A stretch of 64,000 bases of DNA from Marinomonas profundimaris (GCF_000508165.1 NZ_AYOZ01000001.1:186001-250000); one strand, 5' to 3'; positions 8,338-16,225 are shown, numbered from the stretch's first letter. Made by a program: numbers and translations. The notes: generated from the sequence alone by a model not told the origin.

Positions 8338-9102
8338 ATGGAAATAAAAATTACGACTGACAATTGCGCCGTAGATAAGCATTTTCTTATCAAAGAGTTA
8401 GCTAGCGCCAAGGTCATTGTCGAGTTAGAGTTTGAAAAAATTATTAGTATGCAGTCTCAAAAAAAGAGACAGAAAGAATTAATTAATATCATTCATCAAG
8501 AACTAGGTAAATTTCAGTGGATGATTTCTGATTCTGTAAATATTGAATTGGTTTGGTATCTAAATGCAATTGAAAGACAAGAAACCGATAAAGTCGGTGA
8601 CTTGGATAATATTACAAAACCTATATTAGACGCCTTGACAGGCGAGAACGGAATTCTAATGGATGATTCGCAGATTGGATCTATTCATACCTTCTGGATG
8701 TCAAGAAATGAACTTAAACATGATAATTATTTAAAAATTGAAATATCATTTAGCAATGATTATTGTTTTGATAAAAGTGACTTGATTTTTATACAGTACG
8801 AGGGGGCGGTCTGCTTACCTCTAAATGTAGATTTTAATTCTGAAATATCAATGCTCGGAGCATTGGCTGTAGTTTGGGCGAGAAAAATGCATAGGAATAC
8901 GGCCAAAAAGATAAGGAAATTAGGTGCAGACGCCGACAGGTTTCTAGTTCAATCCTCTTATGACATCCATCGAACAAGGTTATCAGGATTCAGTAAAAAA
9001 AGGATTTACTCCTTAGATGACTTTAAAAAAGAGTGCAGAAAAAATGGACTGACATATAAAAGTTATCTCTCTTTTTTTAAACGCTTGTTGAAGCGCGCAT
9101 AA
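8338..9102 (+). CDS. RusA-family Holliday-junction resolvase with a long C-terminal extension
   Basis: RusA enzymes cut Holliday junctions as dimers. The core (about 30-145) carries DLDNITKPILDAL, giving Asp88, Asp90, Lys94 and Asp98, then ILMDDSQI with Asp109/Asp110. This matches the RusA spacing of catalytic Asp70/Asp72/Asp91 in E. coli. Typical RusA is about 120 residues; this one has 254, and the last ~105 form a basic region of unknown role ending FFKRLLKRA. The gene is AT-rich against its neighbours. Its TAA overlaps the first box of an attC-like site, as in integron cassettes. Confidence 0.8.
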   Translation: MEIKITTDNCAVDKHFLIKELASAKVIVELEFEKIISMQSQKKRQKELINIIHQELGKFQWMISDSVNIELVWYLNAIERQETDKVGDLDNITKPILDALTGENGILMDDSQIGSIHTFWMSRNELKHDNYLKIEISFSNDYCFDKSDLIFIQYEGAVCLPLNVDFNSEISMLGALAVVWARKMHRNTAKKIRKLGADADRFLVQSSYDIHRTRLSGFSKKRIYSLDDFKKECRKNGLTYKSYLSFFKRLLKRA

Positions 9103-9211
9103 CAAACAGCTGTAGTTGGTCGCAAGCTCCCTGGGACAATCACACGTGGGCTCAGTCGCTTCGCTCCAAATTTTAGCCCACGTGTCATTGCCTCTAAGCG
9201 GGGCGTTATAC
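9097..9211 (+). repeat. attC-like integron recombination site, VCR type
   Basis: The ends GCATAAC (9097-9103) and GTTATAC (9205-9211) are near-perfect inverse core sites. AACAAACAGC after the left box and AAGCGGGGCGTTA at the right resemble Vibrio VCR ends. The inner arms ACACGTGGGCT (9142-9152) and AGCCCACGTGT (9175-9185) pair perfectly, and the flanking GGGACAATC/CATTGCCTC extends the stem imperfectly. At 115 bases it has normal attC length. The preceding gene stops inside it. Confidence 0.75.
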
Positions 9212-9255
9212 CACTAAATTTCCACTGTGTAAAAAAGTATAAAGGCTATGATTAT

Positions 9256-10017
9256 ATGCATATATATCAGTATACGGATTTAAATGCAGTAAAAAACATT
9301 TTAAAGACTGGAAAGTTGTGGGCTACTCATTATAAATATCTAAATGATTATTCTGAAGTTTTGAAAGGCATCGAAATTCTTGTCGATAGTGTCTCGGATG
9401 CAAAAAAATTATCTAACACAGAAAAAAACACCTTAAAAAATGAAATAATGAATAGCTTGGATGATTTGGATATATTTGTTTCATCTCTTTGTTTAGCTGG
9501 GGACGAGCTGACAATGTGGAGAACATATGGTAATTGTGCAGTGATTTTTAATATGAGTTTAGTTACATTAGCTTTAACTTGTGAAGGTTCATTTAGACAA
9601 AATTCAGTTCAATCATGCAGCTACCCTAAAACTTATAAAGATATTAATTTATCAACACAATTTGATTCGTTACCATTTTTATATGATCACTACTATCTAG
9701 GTGCCCATAAAGATTGGTTTATAAGATCTTTAGTCTATGATGCCACATCAATAAAGCATCATGCATTTTATAGCGAACAAGAACATAGAGCTGTTATCTC
9801 TCTAGATAAAACTGATAATACACCAGTTCTCCATCGGAAACGGGGCGAAATGAATATTCCATATATTGAGATGGTGTTACCTAAATCATGTATTGAAGGT
9901 ATTTTTATTGGTCCAGGGAAAGACCAAGATAAATTGGTTTCAGAGATGAATGAATTTCTACATGAAAACAAATTCGATAATGTAGAAATATATAAATCGC
10001 TCATACCATTTGTTTGA
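9256..10017 (+). CDS. DUF2971-family protein
   Basis: This 253-residue protein starts with MHIYQYTDLNAVKNILKTG and LWATHYKYLNDYSE, then CLAGDELTMWRTYGNCAVIFNM, the core pattern of DUF2971. The biochemical role of the family is unknown, and members are common in mobile and cassette contexts. It is AT-rich and lies directly after the attC-like site, so it may be a second cassette. No clear ribosome binding site is seen; AAAGGCTATGATTATATG precedes the start. GAGCGTTAT near 10228-10236 could mark its right boundary, but I cannot pair it with a left box. Confidence 0.75.
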   Translation: MHIYQYTDLNAVKNILKTGKLWATHYKYLNDYSEVLKGIEILVDSVSDAKKLSNTEKNTLKNEIMNSLDDLDIFVSSLCLAGDELTMWRTYGNCAVIFNMSLVTLALTCEGSFRQNSVQSCSYPKTYKDINLSTQFDSLPFLYDHYYLGAHKDWFIRSLVYDATSIKHHAFYSEQEHRAVISLDKTDNTPVLHRKRGEMNIPYIEMVLPKSCIEGIFIGPGKDQDKLVSEMNEFLHENKFDNVEIYKSLIPFV

Positions 10018-10206
10018 AAACAGTCTTCGAACAAGTGGTATAAAAAAACGCTTCAATTGACAAAAATATCTGTCACGAATTTTGGTTTCCAAAATATAGC
10101 GCCAGGTATTTTTGCAACTGAACTCAGTGTTAAATAATTTAGGATCAGATGAAAATAGGGCCTTACACCAAGTAAGTGTTTCTTGATGTTCAGCAGGTAT
10201 TATCAT
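9958..10206 (-). CDS. Small hypothetical protein, convergent with and overlapping the DUF2971 gene
   Basis: The 82-residue frame on the reverse strand runs opposite the DUF2971 gene and overlaps its last ~60 bases. The non-overlapping N-terminal part (MIIPAEHQETLTWCKALFSS, then a Trp-, Cys- and Lys-rich stretch) looks protein-like, and GAGG lies just upstream of ATG. The overlapping end is aromatic-rich and less convincing. No family is recognised. It may be a remnant or chance frame. Confidence 0.3.
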   Translation of the reverse strand: MIIPAEHQETLTWCKALFSSDPKLFNTEFSCKNTWRYILETKIRDRYFCQLKRFFIPLVRRLFSNKWYERFIYFYIIEFVFM

Positions 10207-10405
10207 TGCCTCAGTTATATATCGAGTAGAGCGTTATTTGCCGACAAAGAACGCATTATGACAAGTCACGTTTTGACGGCCTAAAGGCCGACCTACAAAA
10301 GTAATCGCAAATAATGTTCAGATGAGTCTATCAAAGCGTGATTCGTTGAACCTGTCTCCCTCTCCGAATCGCCTCCATTTCCCACAATTCCATTGACATC
10401 CATCC
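10207..10405. other. Gene-free segment between the accessory genes and the XRE-cupin operon
   Basis: It holds GAGCGTTATTTGC near 10228 and an inverse GCAAATAA at 10308-10315, with a small GGCCTAAAGGCC hairpin between them. This could be a degraded cassette junction. TTGACA at 10393-10398 probably serves as -35 of the next operon. Confidence 0.35.
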
Positions 10406-10437
10406 GTTCTTTATATAGAACGTTCTATATAAAGAAC
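10406..10437. promoter_or_regulatory. Perfect 32-bp palindrome, probable operator of the XRE-cupin regulator
   Basis: GTTCTTTATATAGAAC followed at once by its exact reverse complement GTTCTATATAAAGAAC makes a gapless 32-base palindrome. Each half itself contains a GTTCT/AGAAC inverted pair. It begins 7 bases after TTGACA and ends 11 bases before the regulator start, so it covers the promoter. Autoregulation is an inference from position. Confidence 0.65.
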
Positions 10438-10448
10438 AATTTGGATGC

Positions 10449-10997
10449 ATGATGAATAAACCTATTCTCGGTTCGTTGGGTCGAACTATACAAACGTTGC
10501 GTATGGCAAAGGGGCTGTCTTTGTCTCAGCTTGCGTTAGATGCGGGACTGGCGAAGTCTAACTTGTCTCGTATTGAGCAAGGTGAGGGCAATCCGACAAT
10601 TGATACGATTTGGCGTTTGGCGGTACAGCTGGATGCTCCGTTTGGGGATCTTGTTGCCAGTGTGGAATCGCCACTGGGCGAAAACGGTGTGCAGGTTAGG
10701 TTGATTGATCAAGGCGAGGGCAATCCGCGGGTTGATGTGTATTGGGTGTCTTGCGCGCCAAATACGGTTAAGCAATCCGAACCGCATATTGCTGGCACGA
10801 CGGAGACTATCACGTTAATCAGCGGAAAATTGCGGGCGGGAGAAAACAATGCCCTGCACGATTTGGAGATTGGTAAAGCGCGTACTTTTGCGGCCGATGT
10901 TCCGCACTGTTATCAAACTGACGATTCATGGGCGACGTTAATGATGGTCATTACCTATGCTAAACAGGGCGATGCCAAACAGGATGTTGAATTATGA
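10449..10997 (+). CDS. XRE-family transcriptional regulator with cupin sensor domain
   Basis: The 182-residue protein has an N-terminal HTH (about 10-65: LRMAKGLSLSQLALDAGLAKSNLSRIEQGEGNPTI is the HTH_3 pattern) and a C-terminal cupin-like barrel (about 105-175, with LISGKLRAGENN and DVPHCYQT). Such regulators sense small ligands and often control an adjacent transporter. Its TGA overlaps the azlC start (ATGA), so it is the first gene of an azlCD operon. ATG at 10452 is an alternative start. Confidence 0.85.
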   Translation: MMNKPILGSLGRTIQTLRMAKGLSLSQLALDAGLAKSNLSRIEQGEGNPTIDTIWRLAVQLDAPFGDLVASVESPLGENGVQVRLIDQGEGNPRVDVYWVSCAPNTVKQSEPHIAGTTETITLISGKLRAGENNALHDLEIGKARTFAADVPHCYQTDDSWATLMMVITYAKQGDAKQDVEL

Positions 10998-11716
10998 GTA
11001 CGACAACGCAAACGCTTGCTGGAACACCTTGGAAGCAAGGTATTAAAGATGCGATTCCGCTACTGGGCGGTTACATTCCAGTGGCCATTTCTTTTGGTCT
11101 GATTTCCGTTCAGTCTGGCTTTAGCGTGTTAGAGACCATTCTTATCTCTACTTTTATTTATGCTGGCGCGTCACAGTTTCTCTTTGTTGCCATGGCGGCT
11201 TCTGGCGCACCGTTATGGCTGGTGGTCATTATGACGCTGCTAATCAATGCGCGTCACGTTGTTTACGGGCCAAATCTCTCACCTTACTTAAACCATGATA
11301 AGAAATGGCTACCATTAATGCATGGTTTGACGGATCAAATCTTTGCGCTGGCTCATGCCCGTTTGCCTCAGCTGCCTGAACAGGCGAGGATAGGTTGGTA
11401 CACAGGTGCGGCCGTGTTGGCTTGGTTTAGCTGGATTGTGGGAACCGCACTGGGTGCTATTGCCGGTGGTGAATTGACGCAGCGCTGGCCATTAATCAAC
11501 GATGTTTTGCCTTTTGCGCTACCCGCTCTGTTTTTCGTTTTAATCGTTCCACGTTGCAGTAATCCTCTATGGTCACTGACCATTATTTTGTCTGCTGTTA
11601 CCGCGTTAGTGTTGAAAATATCAGGCTATCCGAATATTGCCATTCCACTAGCGGCGATGAGCGGTGCGGCGTTGTTTTACACGTTAAAAAATCAGCGCAT
11701 TTTGGGAGAACAATAG
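10994..11716 (+). CDS. azlC: AzlC-family branched-chain amino acid exporter subunit
   Basis: AzlC is the large membrane subunit of the AzlCD exporter, which removes branched-chain amino acids and analogues. It has 240 residues with PLLGGYIPVAISFGL near the start and NARHVVYG (about 90-97), the conserved family region. It is almost entirely hydrophobic. Translational coupling to the XRE-cupin gene by a 4-base overlap suggests that the regulator controls this exporter. The actual substrate cannot be read from the sequence. Confidence 0.88.
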   Translation: MSTTTQTLAGTPWKQGIKDAIPLLGGYIPVAISFGLISVQSGFSVLETILISTFIYAGASQFLFVAMAASGAPLWLVVIMTLLINARHVVYGPNLSPYLNHDKKWLPLMHGLTDQIFALAHARLPQLPEQARIGWYTGAAVLAWFSWIVGTALGAIAGGELTQRWPLINDVLPFALPALFFVLIVPRCSNPLWSLTIILSAVTALVLKISGYPNIAIPLAAMSGAALFYTLKNQRILGEQ

Positions 11717-11718
11717 GT

Positions 11719-12060
11719 ATGGACAGTTCTATGTGGCTGGCCCTCGCCAGTATTGCCATTGGTACCTATTTGCTTCGTCTTGTGCCATATCTTTGGATGA
11801 AACGAAGTTTGGCGAAAAGACAAACAGAGGACGGTGTTGGTTCAATGCCGACTTGGTTAACGATACTAGGCCCAACCATGATCGCGGCGATGTTTGGTAC
11901 GTCTTTAGTACCGGCTCATCCTGATACCTTGTCTTGGTTCGCGACTGGCGTTGGGATGCTCGCTACTTTCGGTGTTTGGACTCGTACCCGATCCATGGGT
12001 TTGCCGATTTTGTGTGGGGTCGTGGCATTTGGAATGGTAACGCTGTTTTTGCCTATATGA
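11719..12060 (+). CDS. azlD: AzlD-family branched-chain amino acid exporter subunit
   Basis: AzlD is the small membrane partner of AzlC. I chose the ATG at 11719, giving 113 residues with several helices; a longer frame exists upstream inside azlC but would not match the ~105-residue family. TTGGGAGAACAATAGGT supplies the ribosome binding site at the end of azlC. The protein starts with MDSSMWLALASIAIGTYLLR, a usual AzlD pattern. Confidence 0.85.
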   Translation: MDSSMWLALASIAIGTYLLRLVPYLWMKRSLAKRQTEDGVGSMPTWLTILGPTMIAAMFGTSLVPAHPDTLSWFATGVGMLATFGVWTRTRSMGLPILCGVVAFGMVTLFLPI

Positions 12061-12341
12061 ATAAAGGTAAATGACTCAGATAAGACATTGAAAATCGATT
12101 TGTGGTGGATGGGAAATAGAGCGTGTTTTTCGTTCGCTATAACGCTCTTTTCGGCATGTAACCTGGCTTGAAATTATTACCTAAAGCGGCGCCAAAATAT
12201 TTCTTTCTATGGATGGTATGTTGCTTCCAGTCCCTGTACATTGACTATTCGACCTGTCCATTCTTTTAGGTCTTTATTGGTTACTTACAAAGCTTACCAG
12301 CGTTATTTCCTGCAATATTGGCGTTCAAATAGGAGTGCTAG
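12061..12341. other. Intergenic region after azlD
   Basis: AGAGCG and CGCTCT with an 18-19 base loop, followed by TTTT near 12118-12150, could act as a weak terminator of the azlCD operon. AATAGGAGTGCTAG just before 12342 provides the ribosome binding site of the next gene. Nothing else stands out. Confidence 0.35.
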
Positions 12342-13031
12342 ATGCAATCAAAGTTTACGGTTCAGATCGATACTTTTCACAAGGTTAACAAGATTCAAAA
12401 TGCGTGGTTGAATGAGGACTTTAAAGCCCTGATGACGATTATGGATTTTGACGATGATGTTGATGCAATGGATGCGGCCGAGCTTAGAGAAATGTGCATG
12501 ATGTCGTTAAATGACCTTGATCCTGATGAAGCTGCGAAGGTGTTGTTAACGCATTTATTTCCTGAGTTGTCTAAAGGTAAAATAGATCAGATTAGCCACG
12601 ACATGATCGACGATCGGTCATGGGAAGAGTACCCAGATTGTCTTTTTCATGAGCGTCTTTTCAATGCTTATACACTGCTGCGAGAAGCCTTTAACGGTAC
12701 GTTTGCTAAACCAACGGGCGTTGAACTGACGTTTACAGTAACGGCCGCGCATGACGAAGACATGGCGATTTTTGATGAGTCGTTGCATTCTTCCATTGTG
12801 CGTTTGCTGGCGAGTGGGCAAGGCGACGATGCGTTGATTAATCGTTTATACGAAGATCAAATTCAAGGCACACAATTCCCTGAAGCACCAGGTCTTGTGT
12901 GGCAGTTGAAGCAGATTGCAGACGGCGGTTTGACGCGTCAATTTAGCTTGGTGAGTTCGTATTTCTGGATGGAAAACTTCGAGCAAGTGGACACGTTTAA
13001 AGCGGTGTCTCATGCGGATCTAGATGATTAG
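12342..13031 (+). CDS. Conserved hypothetical protein, acidic, 229 residues
   Basis: I do not recognise this protein. It has no signal peptide or membrane segment and is acidic (IMDFDDDVDAMDAAEL; LDPDEAAKVLLTHLFPEL; final HADLDD), so a soluble cytoplasmic protein is likely. It has a strong ribosome binding site (AGGAGTGCTAG) and its own terminator, so it is a monocistronic gene. GC and codon use look like the chromosomal genes rather than the nearby AT-rich cassettes. Confidence 0.8.
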   Translation: MQSKFTVQIDTFHKVNKIQNAWLNEDFKALMTIMDFDDDVDAMDAAELREMCMMSLNDLDPDEAAKVLLTHLFPELSKGKIDQISHDMIDDRSWEEYPDCLFHERLFNAYTLLREAFNGTFAKPTGVELTFTVTAAHDEDMAIFDESLHSSIVRLLASGQGDDALINRLYEDQIQGTQFPEAPGLVWQLKQIADGGLTRQFSLVSSYFWMENFEQVDTFKAVSHADLDD

Positions 13032-13058
13032 TTAAGCGATAATAAGCGAACAAAGACC

Positions 13059-13086
13059 AAAAAGCGGATCCTATGATTCGCTTTTT
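13059..13086 (+). terminator. Intrinsic terminator of the acidic hypothetical gene
   Basis: AAAAAGCG and CGCTTTTT form an 8-bp stem, extended by a G-T and ATC/GAT pairs around a CTAT loop. The A- and T-rich flanks would work in both directions. Confidence 0.85.
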
Positions 13087-13191
13087 GCTTTTCTACGTTG
13101 ATCGTCATTAAATAGGCCGATTAAGATTGTTTTTTAATATACAGGCTCCATTTTTAACGAATGTTCGAGCCCTTTTTGATTGAGGTTTAAG

Positions 13192-13638
13192 ATGACCGAT
13201 TCCCCTATACAAATTGTTTGCCAACGTTGCACCACAAAAAATCGCGTACCAAAAGACAAGCTTGGCAATAAGCCTCTTTGCGGGAAGTGTAAGCAACTGG
13301 TACTTTCAACACATCCAATTGTGGGCAGCGATGCAAATTTTAGACGTTATATTACGGACAACGGTTTGCCGGTGGTGGTTGATTTTTGGGCTACATGGTG
13401 TGGGCCGTGCCAACAATTTGCGCCTATTTTCGAACAAGTAGCGGGTGAGATGTCGACTCAAGCGTGTTTTGTGAAGCTAGATACCGAGCAGAACCAAAGC
13501 ACAGCGGGTGGCTATAATATTCGTTCCATTCCGACTTTGATGATATTTCATCATGGCAAAGAAGTGGCGCGTTTGTCAGGGGCTTTGCCAAAAGCACAAT
13601 TCCAACAGTGGTTAGCTCAGAATTTACCTGCTGTTTAA
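13192..13638 (+). CDS. trxC: Thioredoxin 2
   Basis: This is a zinc-containing thioredoxin that reduces protein disulfides, usually under oxidative stress. I start it at ATG 13192 (148 residues) because TTGAGGTTTAAG precedes it and TrxC begins near here. The N-terminal zinc domain has CQRC and CGKC (residues ~10-35). The thioredoxin fold carries the active site WATWCGPC, and cis-proline RSIPTL is present. TrxC of E. coli is 139 residues, so the length fits. Confidence 0.95.
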   Translation: MTDSPIQIVCQRCTTKNRVPKDKLGNKPLCGKCKQLVLSTHPIVGSDANFRRYITDNGLPVVVDFWATWCGPCQQFAPIFEQVAGEMSTQACFVKLDTEQNQSTAGGYNIRSIPTLMIFHHGKEVARLSGALPKAQFQQWLAQNLPAV

Positions 13639-13654
13639 GTGGGGGGGGCTAGTT

Positions 13655-13683
13655 TTGCATTGAGTAATCCATTGGATTACAAT
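13655..13683 (+). promoter_or_regulatory. Promoter with embedded operator for the higBA-type operon
   Basis: TTGCAT (13655-13660) and TACAAT (13678-13683) are spaced by 17 bases. Between them, overlapping the -10 box, lies the perfect 7-3-7 inverted repeat GTAATCC-ATT-GGATTAC (13664-13680). Transcription should start near 13690, at the first codon of the toxin gene, and no ribosome binding site is seen. Confidence 0.65.
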
Positions 13684-13690
13684 TCGTTTT

Positions 13691-14038
13691 ATGCAGAATA
13701 CTATTACCGAATTACCAGAATACATCAAACGGGCGGATTCTTTGCTTTCTGAATCTGAACGTAAGGCTGTAATAGATTACCTTTCTGAACATCCAAAAGC
13801 TGGAGATGTCATGGAAGGTACTGGTGGTATTCGTAAGCTTAGATGGAGTCGTGGTAATACAGGGAAGAGTGGTGGTGTTAGAGTAATTTATTATTACCAC
13901 GACGAGAGAATCCCCCTTTATCTTTTAACTATGTTTGGAAAAAGTGAAAGGGCTAATTTGTCTAAAACAGATAGAAATTCTCTTGCTAAATTAGTTGGCA
14001 TTCTCGTTTCAATGGCTTTGGAGAAAAATTATGACTAA
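13691..14038 (+). CDS. higB: RelE/HigB-type toxin
   Basis: This 115-residue protein has the RelE/HigB2-like pattern: GTGGIRKLRWSRGNTGKSGG, then VRVIYYYHDERIPLYLLTMFGK. The family cleaves ribosome-bound mRNA. It comes before its antitoxin, the reverse of most relBE operons and typical of higBA, and overlaps it by 8 bases. Its start appears leaderless (see the promoter entry). The exact subfamily is judged by eye only. Confidence 0.82.
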   Translation: MQNTITELPEYIKRADSLLSESERKAVIDYLSEHPKAGDVMEGTGGIRKLRWSRGNTGKSGGVRVIYYYHDERIPLYLLTMFGKSERANLSKTDRNSLAKLVGILVSMALEKNYD

Positions 14039-14315
14039 CGCGTATGAGAGTATTGCTAAAGGGCTTCAAGAAGCAATTGACCTAAACAAGGGTAAAGATA
14101 TTGCGGCTAAAACACATCGCTTAGAACCTGTTGATGTTGGTGAACTACGTCGTAAGCTTGGGTTAACTCAGTTGGAATTTGCCTCAAAATTTTGTATTAG
14201 TGTATCGACTCTACGTCACTGGGAAAGGGGTGATCGAACACCTCATGGGCCAGCATTAGCACTGTTAAATGTAGTGGTAAAAGAGCCAAAAGCTGTGATG
14301 CGGGCACTTGCTTAA
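14031..14315 (+). CDS. higA: HigA-type HTH antitoxin
   Basis: It is 94 residues long from ATG 14031, with TTGGAGAAAAATT as ribosome binding site; an upstream in-frame start at 13995 lies inside the toxin gene and is unlikely. The HTH is central (LRRKLGLTQLEFASKFCISVSTLRHWERG). It should bind and block the preceding toxin and repress the operon through the palindrome at 13664-13680. Confidence 0.85.
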   Translation: MTNAYESIAKGLQEAIDLNKGKDIAAKTHRLEPVDVGELRRKLGLTQLEFASKFCISVSTLRHWERGDRTPHGPALALLNVVVKEPKAVMRALA

Positions 14316-14362
14316 TACTATGTTACGCATATCTTTTTTGGCAGTTTTTTAAAACCTTAGCT

Positions 14363-14614
14363 TCAAATCTCAAAGTGCATTTCAACAAACTTCTCGTATA
14401 ACGCTTCTTCGGTTTCACGCCTGTCTGGGTCGGGTTTTACACAATCGATCGGACAGACGGCGACGCAGGTGGGTTGGTCGTAATGACCAACGCATTCTGT
14501 GCATTTCTCATGATCGATCACGTAGATTTTAGCGCCCATGGTGATGGCGTCGTTCGGGCATTCTGGCTCGCACATATCGCAGTTTATGCAGCGGTCGTTG
14601 ATTATTAATGCCAT
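14363..14614 (-). CDS. yfhL: YfhL-family 4Fe-4S dicluster ferredoxin
   Basis: This 83-residue ferredoxin has two cluster motifs: CINCDMCEPECP near the start and a second set CTECVGHYDQPTCVAVCP with an insertion between cysteines, typical of YfhL. It is an electron carrier. It lies 10 bases after the trhP stop on the same strand, so the two genes form an operon. Iron-sulfur electron supply to tRNA hydroxylation by TrhP is a reasonable but unproven link. Confidence 0.9.
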   Translation of the reverse strand: MALIINDRCINCDMCEPECPNDAITMGAKIYVIDHEKCTECVGHYDQPTCVAVCPIDCVKPDPDRRETEEALYEKFVEMHFEI

Positions 14615-14624
14615 TGCGTTGCCT

Positions 14625-16001
14625 TTAGACTGCTGCGTTAGCGTGAGGTTGGCGAGTGGTTTGCCCTGCTTGTAGGTTTCTTAGCAAGATGCCCATTGAT
14701 GCATCAATACCTTGTGGGCAAGGAATTGACACAACGTGACCGCTGCCTTTTGCGACGTCAATCGGTCGGCCGTGTTTGTCGTTCAGTTCCGCTAATAGAA
14801 AGGTGATATTGCCTTTGGGTGTCATCAGTTCCAAGAAATCGCCCACACTAAAGCGATTTTTTACATCGATGGTTAATGAGTGGCCGTTGGTTTCTATGAT
14901 GTCGCCGACAAACTGTTGCTGTTCGCTGATGGAATTGCCGGTTTCGTAGTTTTGCAAATCAACATGACGGTGGCGTTGTAAAAAGCCGTCTGTATAGCCT
15001 CGGTTAGCGAGGTTTTCTAAGCTGCTCATCAGACCTTTATCAAAGCGTTTGCCAGCGACGGCGTCATCAATGGCTTGGCGATAAATCTGTGCGGTTCTGG
15101 CGCAATAATAAAACGACTTGGTACGGCCTTCGATTTTTAACGAATGCACGCCCATTTTGACCAAACGCTCGACGTGTTGAATGGCGCGTAAGTCTTTCGA
15201 GTTCATGATGTAGGTGCCGTGTTCGTCTTCAAACGCGGGCATGTATTCGTCTGGTCGGCCGTGTTCTTGCAATAAAAAGAGCTGATCGCTTGGCTCTTGA
15301 ATTTGTACAGAAGAGTCACTGCTGGCGATGATCTGTCCAACGTCGTCTTGTGTCGCTTCGTGGGCGTTGTATTGCCAGCGACAGGCGTTGGTGCAAGCAC
15401 CTTGGTTTGGGTCACGTTTGTTCATATAGCCTGACAGCAAGCAGCGGCCAGAATACGCCATGCACAAGGCGCCATGGACGAAGACTTCCAGTTCCATTTC
15501 AGGCACTTTTATACGGATTTCTTCGATTTCATCCAGCGATAACTCACGCGATAAAATAACGCGGGATATGCCTTGTTGTTGCCAGAACTTGACCGTTGCC
15601 CAATTCACCGCGTTGGCTTGTACGGATAGATGAATTTGCTGATCGGGAAAGGCGTCGCGAACCATCATGATAAGGCCCGGATCGGACATAATGATTGCGT
15701 CTGGTTTGAGGTCAATAACAGGGCTTAAATCCTGAAGGTAGGTTTTTAGTTTCGCGTTATGAGGTGCGATATTGCTGACCACGTAGAGTTTTTTACCCAG
15801 TGCATGGGCTTCATTGATACCAATGCCCAGCTTTTCTAAATCAAATTCGTTATTGCGAACTCGAAGCGAGTAGCGCGGTTGTCCGGCGTATACCGCGTCT
15901 GCGCCGTAGGCAAGCGCATATCGCAAGTTCTTTAACGAACCTGCAGGCGACAATAACTCTGGTTTAAAGCTTGCTTGTTGAAACATTTTCTCTTGAGACA
16001 T
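14625..16001 (-). CDS. trhP: tRNA uridine-34 hydroxylase TrhP (peptidase U32 family, YegQ)
   Basis: TrhP (YegQ) makes 5-hydroxyuridine at tRNA position 34 in a prephenate-dependent pathway. The protein follows E. coli YegQ closely: FKPELLSPAGSLKNLRYALA, the U32 signature SLKIEGRTKSFYYCARTAQ, and cysteines in ACTNACRW. Starts are possible at GTG 16010, ATG 16001 or ATG 15986; the last has AAGAGA close upstream and lies nearest the E. coli start. The ferredoxin gene follows on the same strand. Confidence 0.9.
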   Translation of the reverse strand: MSQEKMFQQASFKPELLSPAGSLKNLRYALAYGADAVYAGQPRYSLRVRNNEFDLEKLGIGINEAHALGKKLYVVSNIAPHNAKLKTYLQDLSPVIDLKPDAIIMSDPGLIMMVRDAFPDQQIHLSVQANAVNWATVKFWQQQGISRVILSRELSLDEIEEIRIKVPEMELEVFVHGALCMAYSGRCLLSGYMNKRDPNQGACTNACRWQYNAHEATQDDVGQIIASSDSSVQIQEPSDQLFLLQEHGRPDEYMPAFEDEHGTYIMNSKDLRAIQHVERLVKMGVHSLKIEGRTKSFYYCARTAQIYRQAIDDAVAGKRFDKGLMSSLENLANRGYTDGFLQRHRHVDLQNYETGNSISEQQQFVGDIIETNGHSLTIDVKNRFSVGDFLELMTPKGNITFLLAELNDKHGRPIDVAKGSGHVVSIPCPQGIDASMGILLRNLQAGQTTRQPHANAAV

Positions 16002-16129
16002 AAGGCGCACCGATCAATCAAAACGCGCGGAGTTTACCTGTGTGTTAGTTGAACTCAAGTGCTGGCGGTGGGATTGCTTGTTTAAATAAAGTGGGTTTGA
16101 TGTAGGTCAAAAATTTAAGAAAAACCATA

Positions 16130-16159
16130 AAAAAAGCGGATCATGTGATCCGCTTTTTT
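16130..16159. terminator. Strong hairpin downstream of the TonB receptor gene
   Basis: AAAAAAGCGGATCA and TGATCCGCTTTTTT form a perfect 14-bp stem with a 2-base loop (TG). It lies between the receptor stop and the trhP start, both on the reverse strand, so it ends the receptor transcript. The stem sequence resembles the terminator at 13059-13086. Confidence 0.9.
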
Positions 16160-16225
16160 AGGTTTTTATGACACTTGGCTTAATGGTATGTATACGGCCA
16201 GCATTAAGCCGTTAAAGCATTGTGA

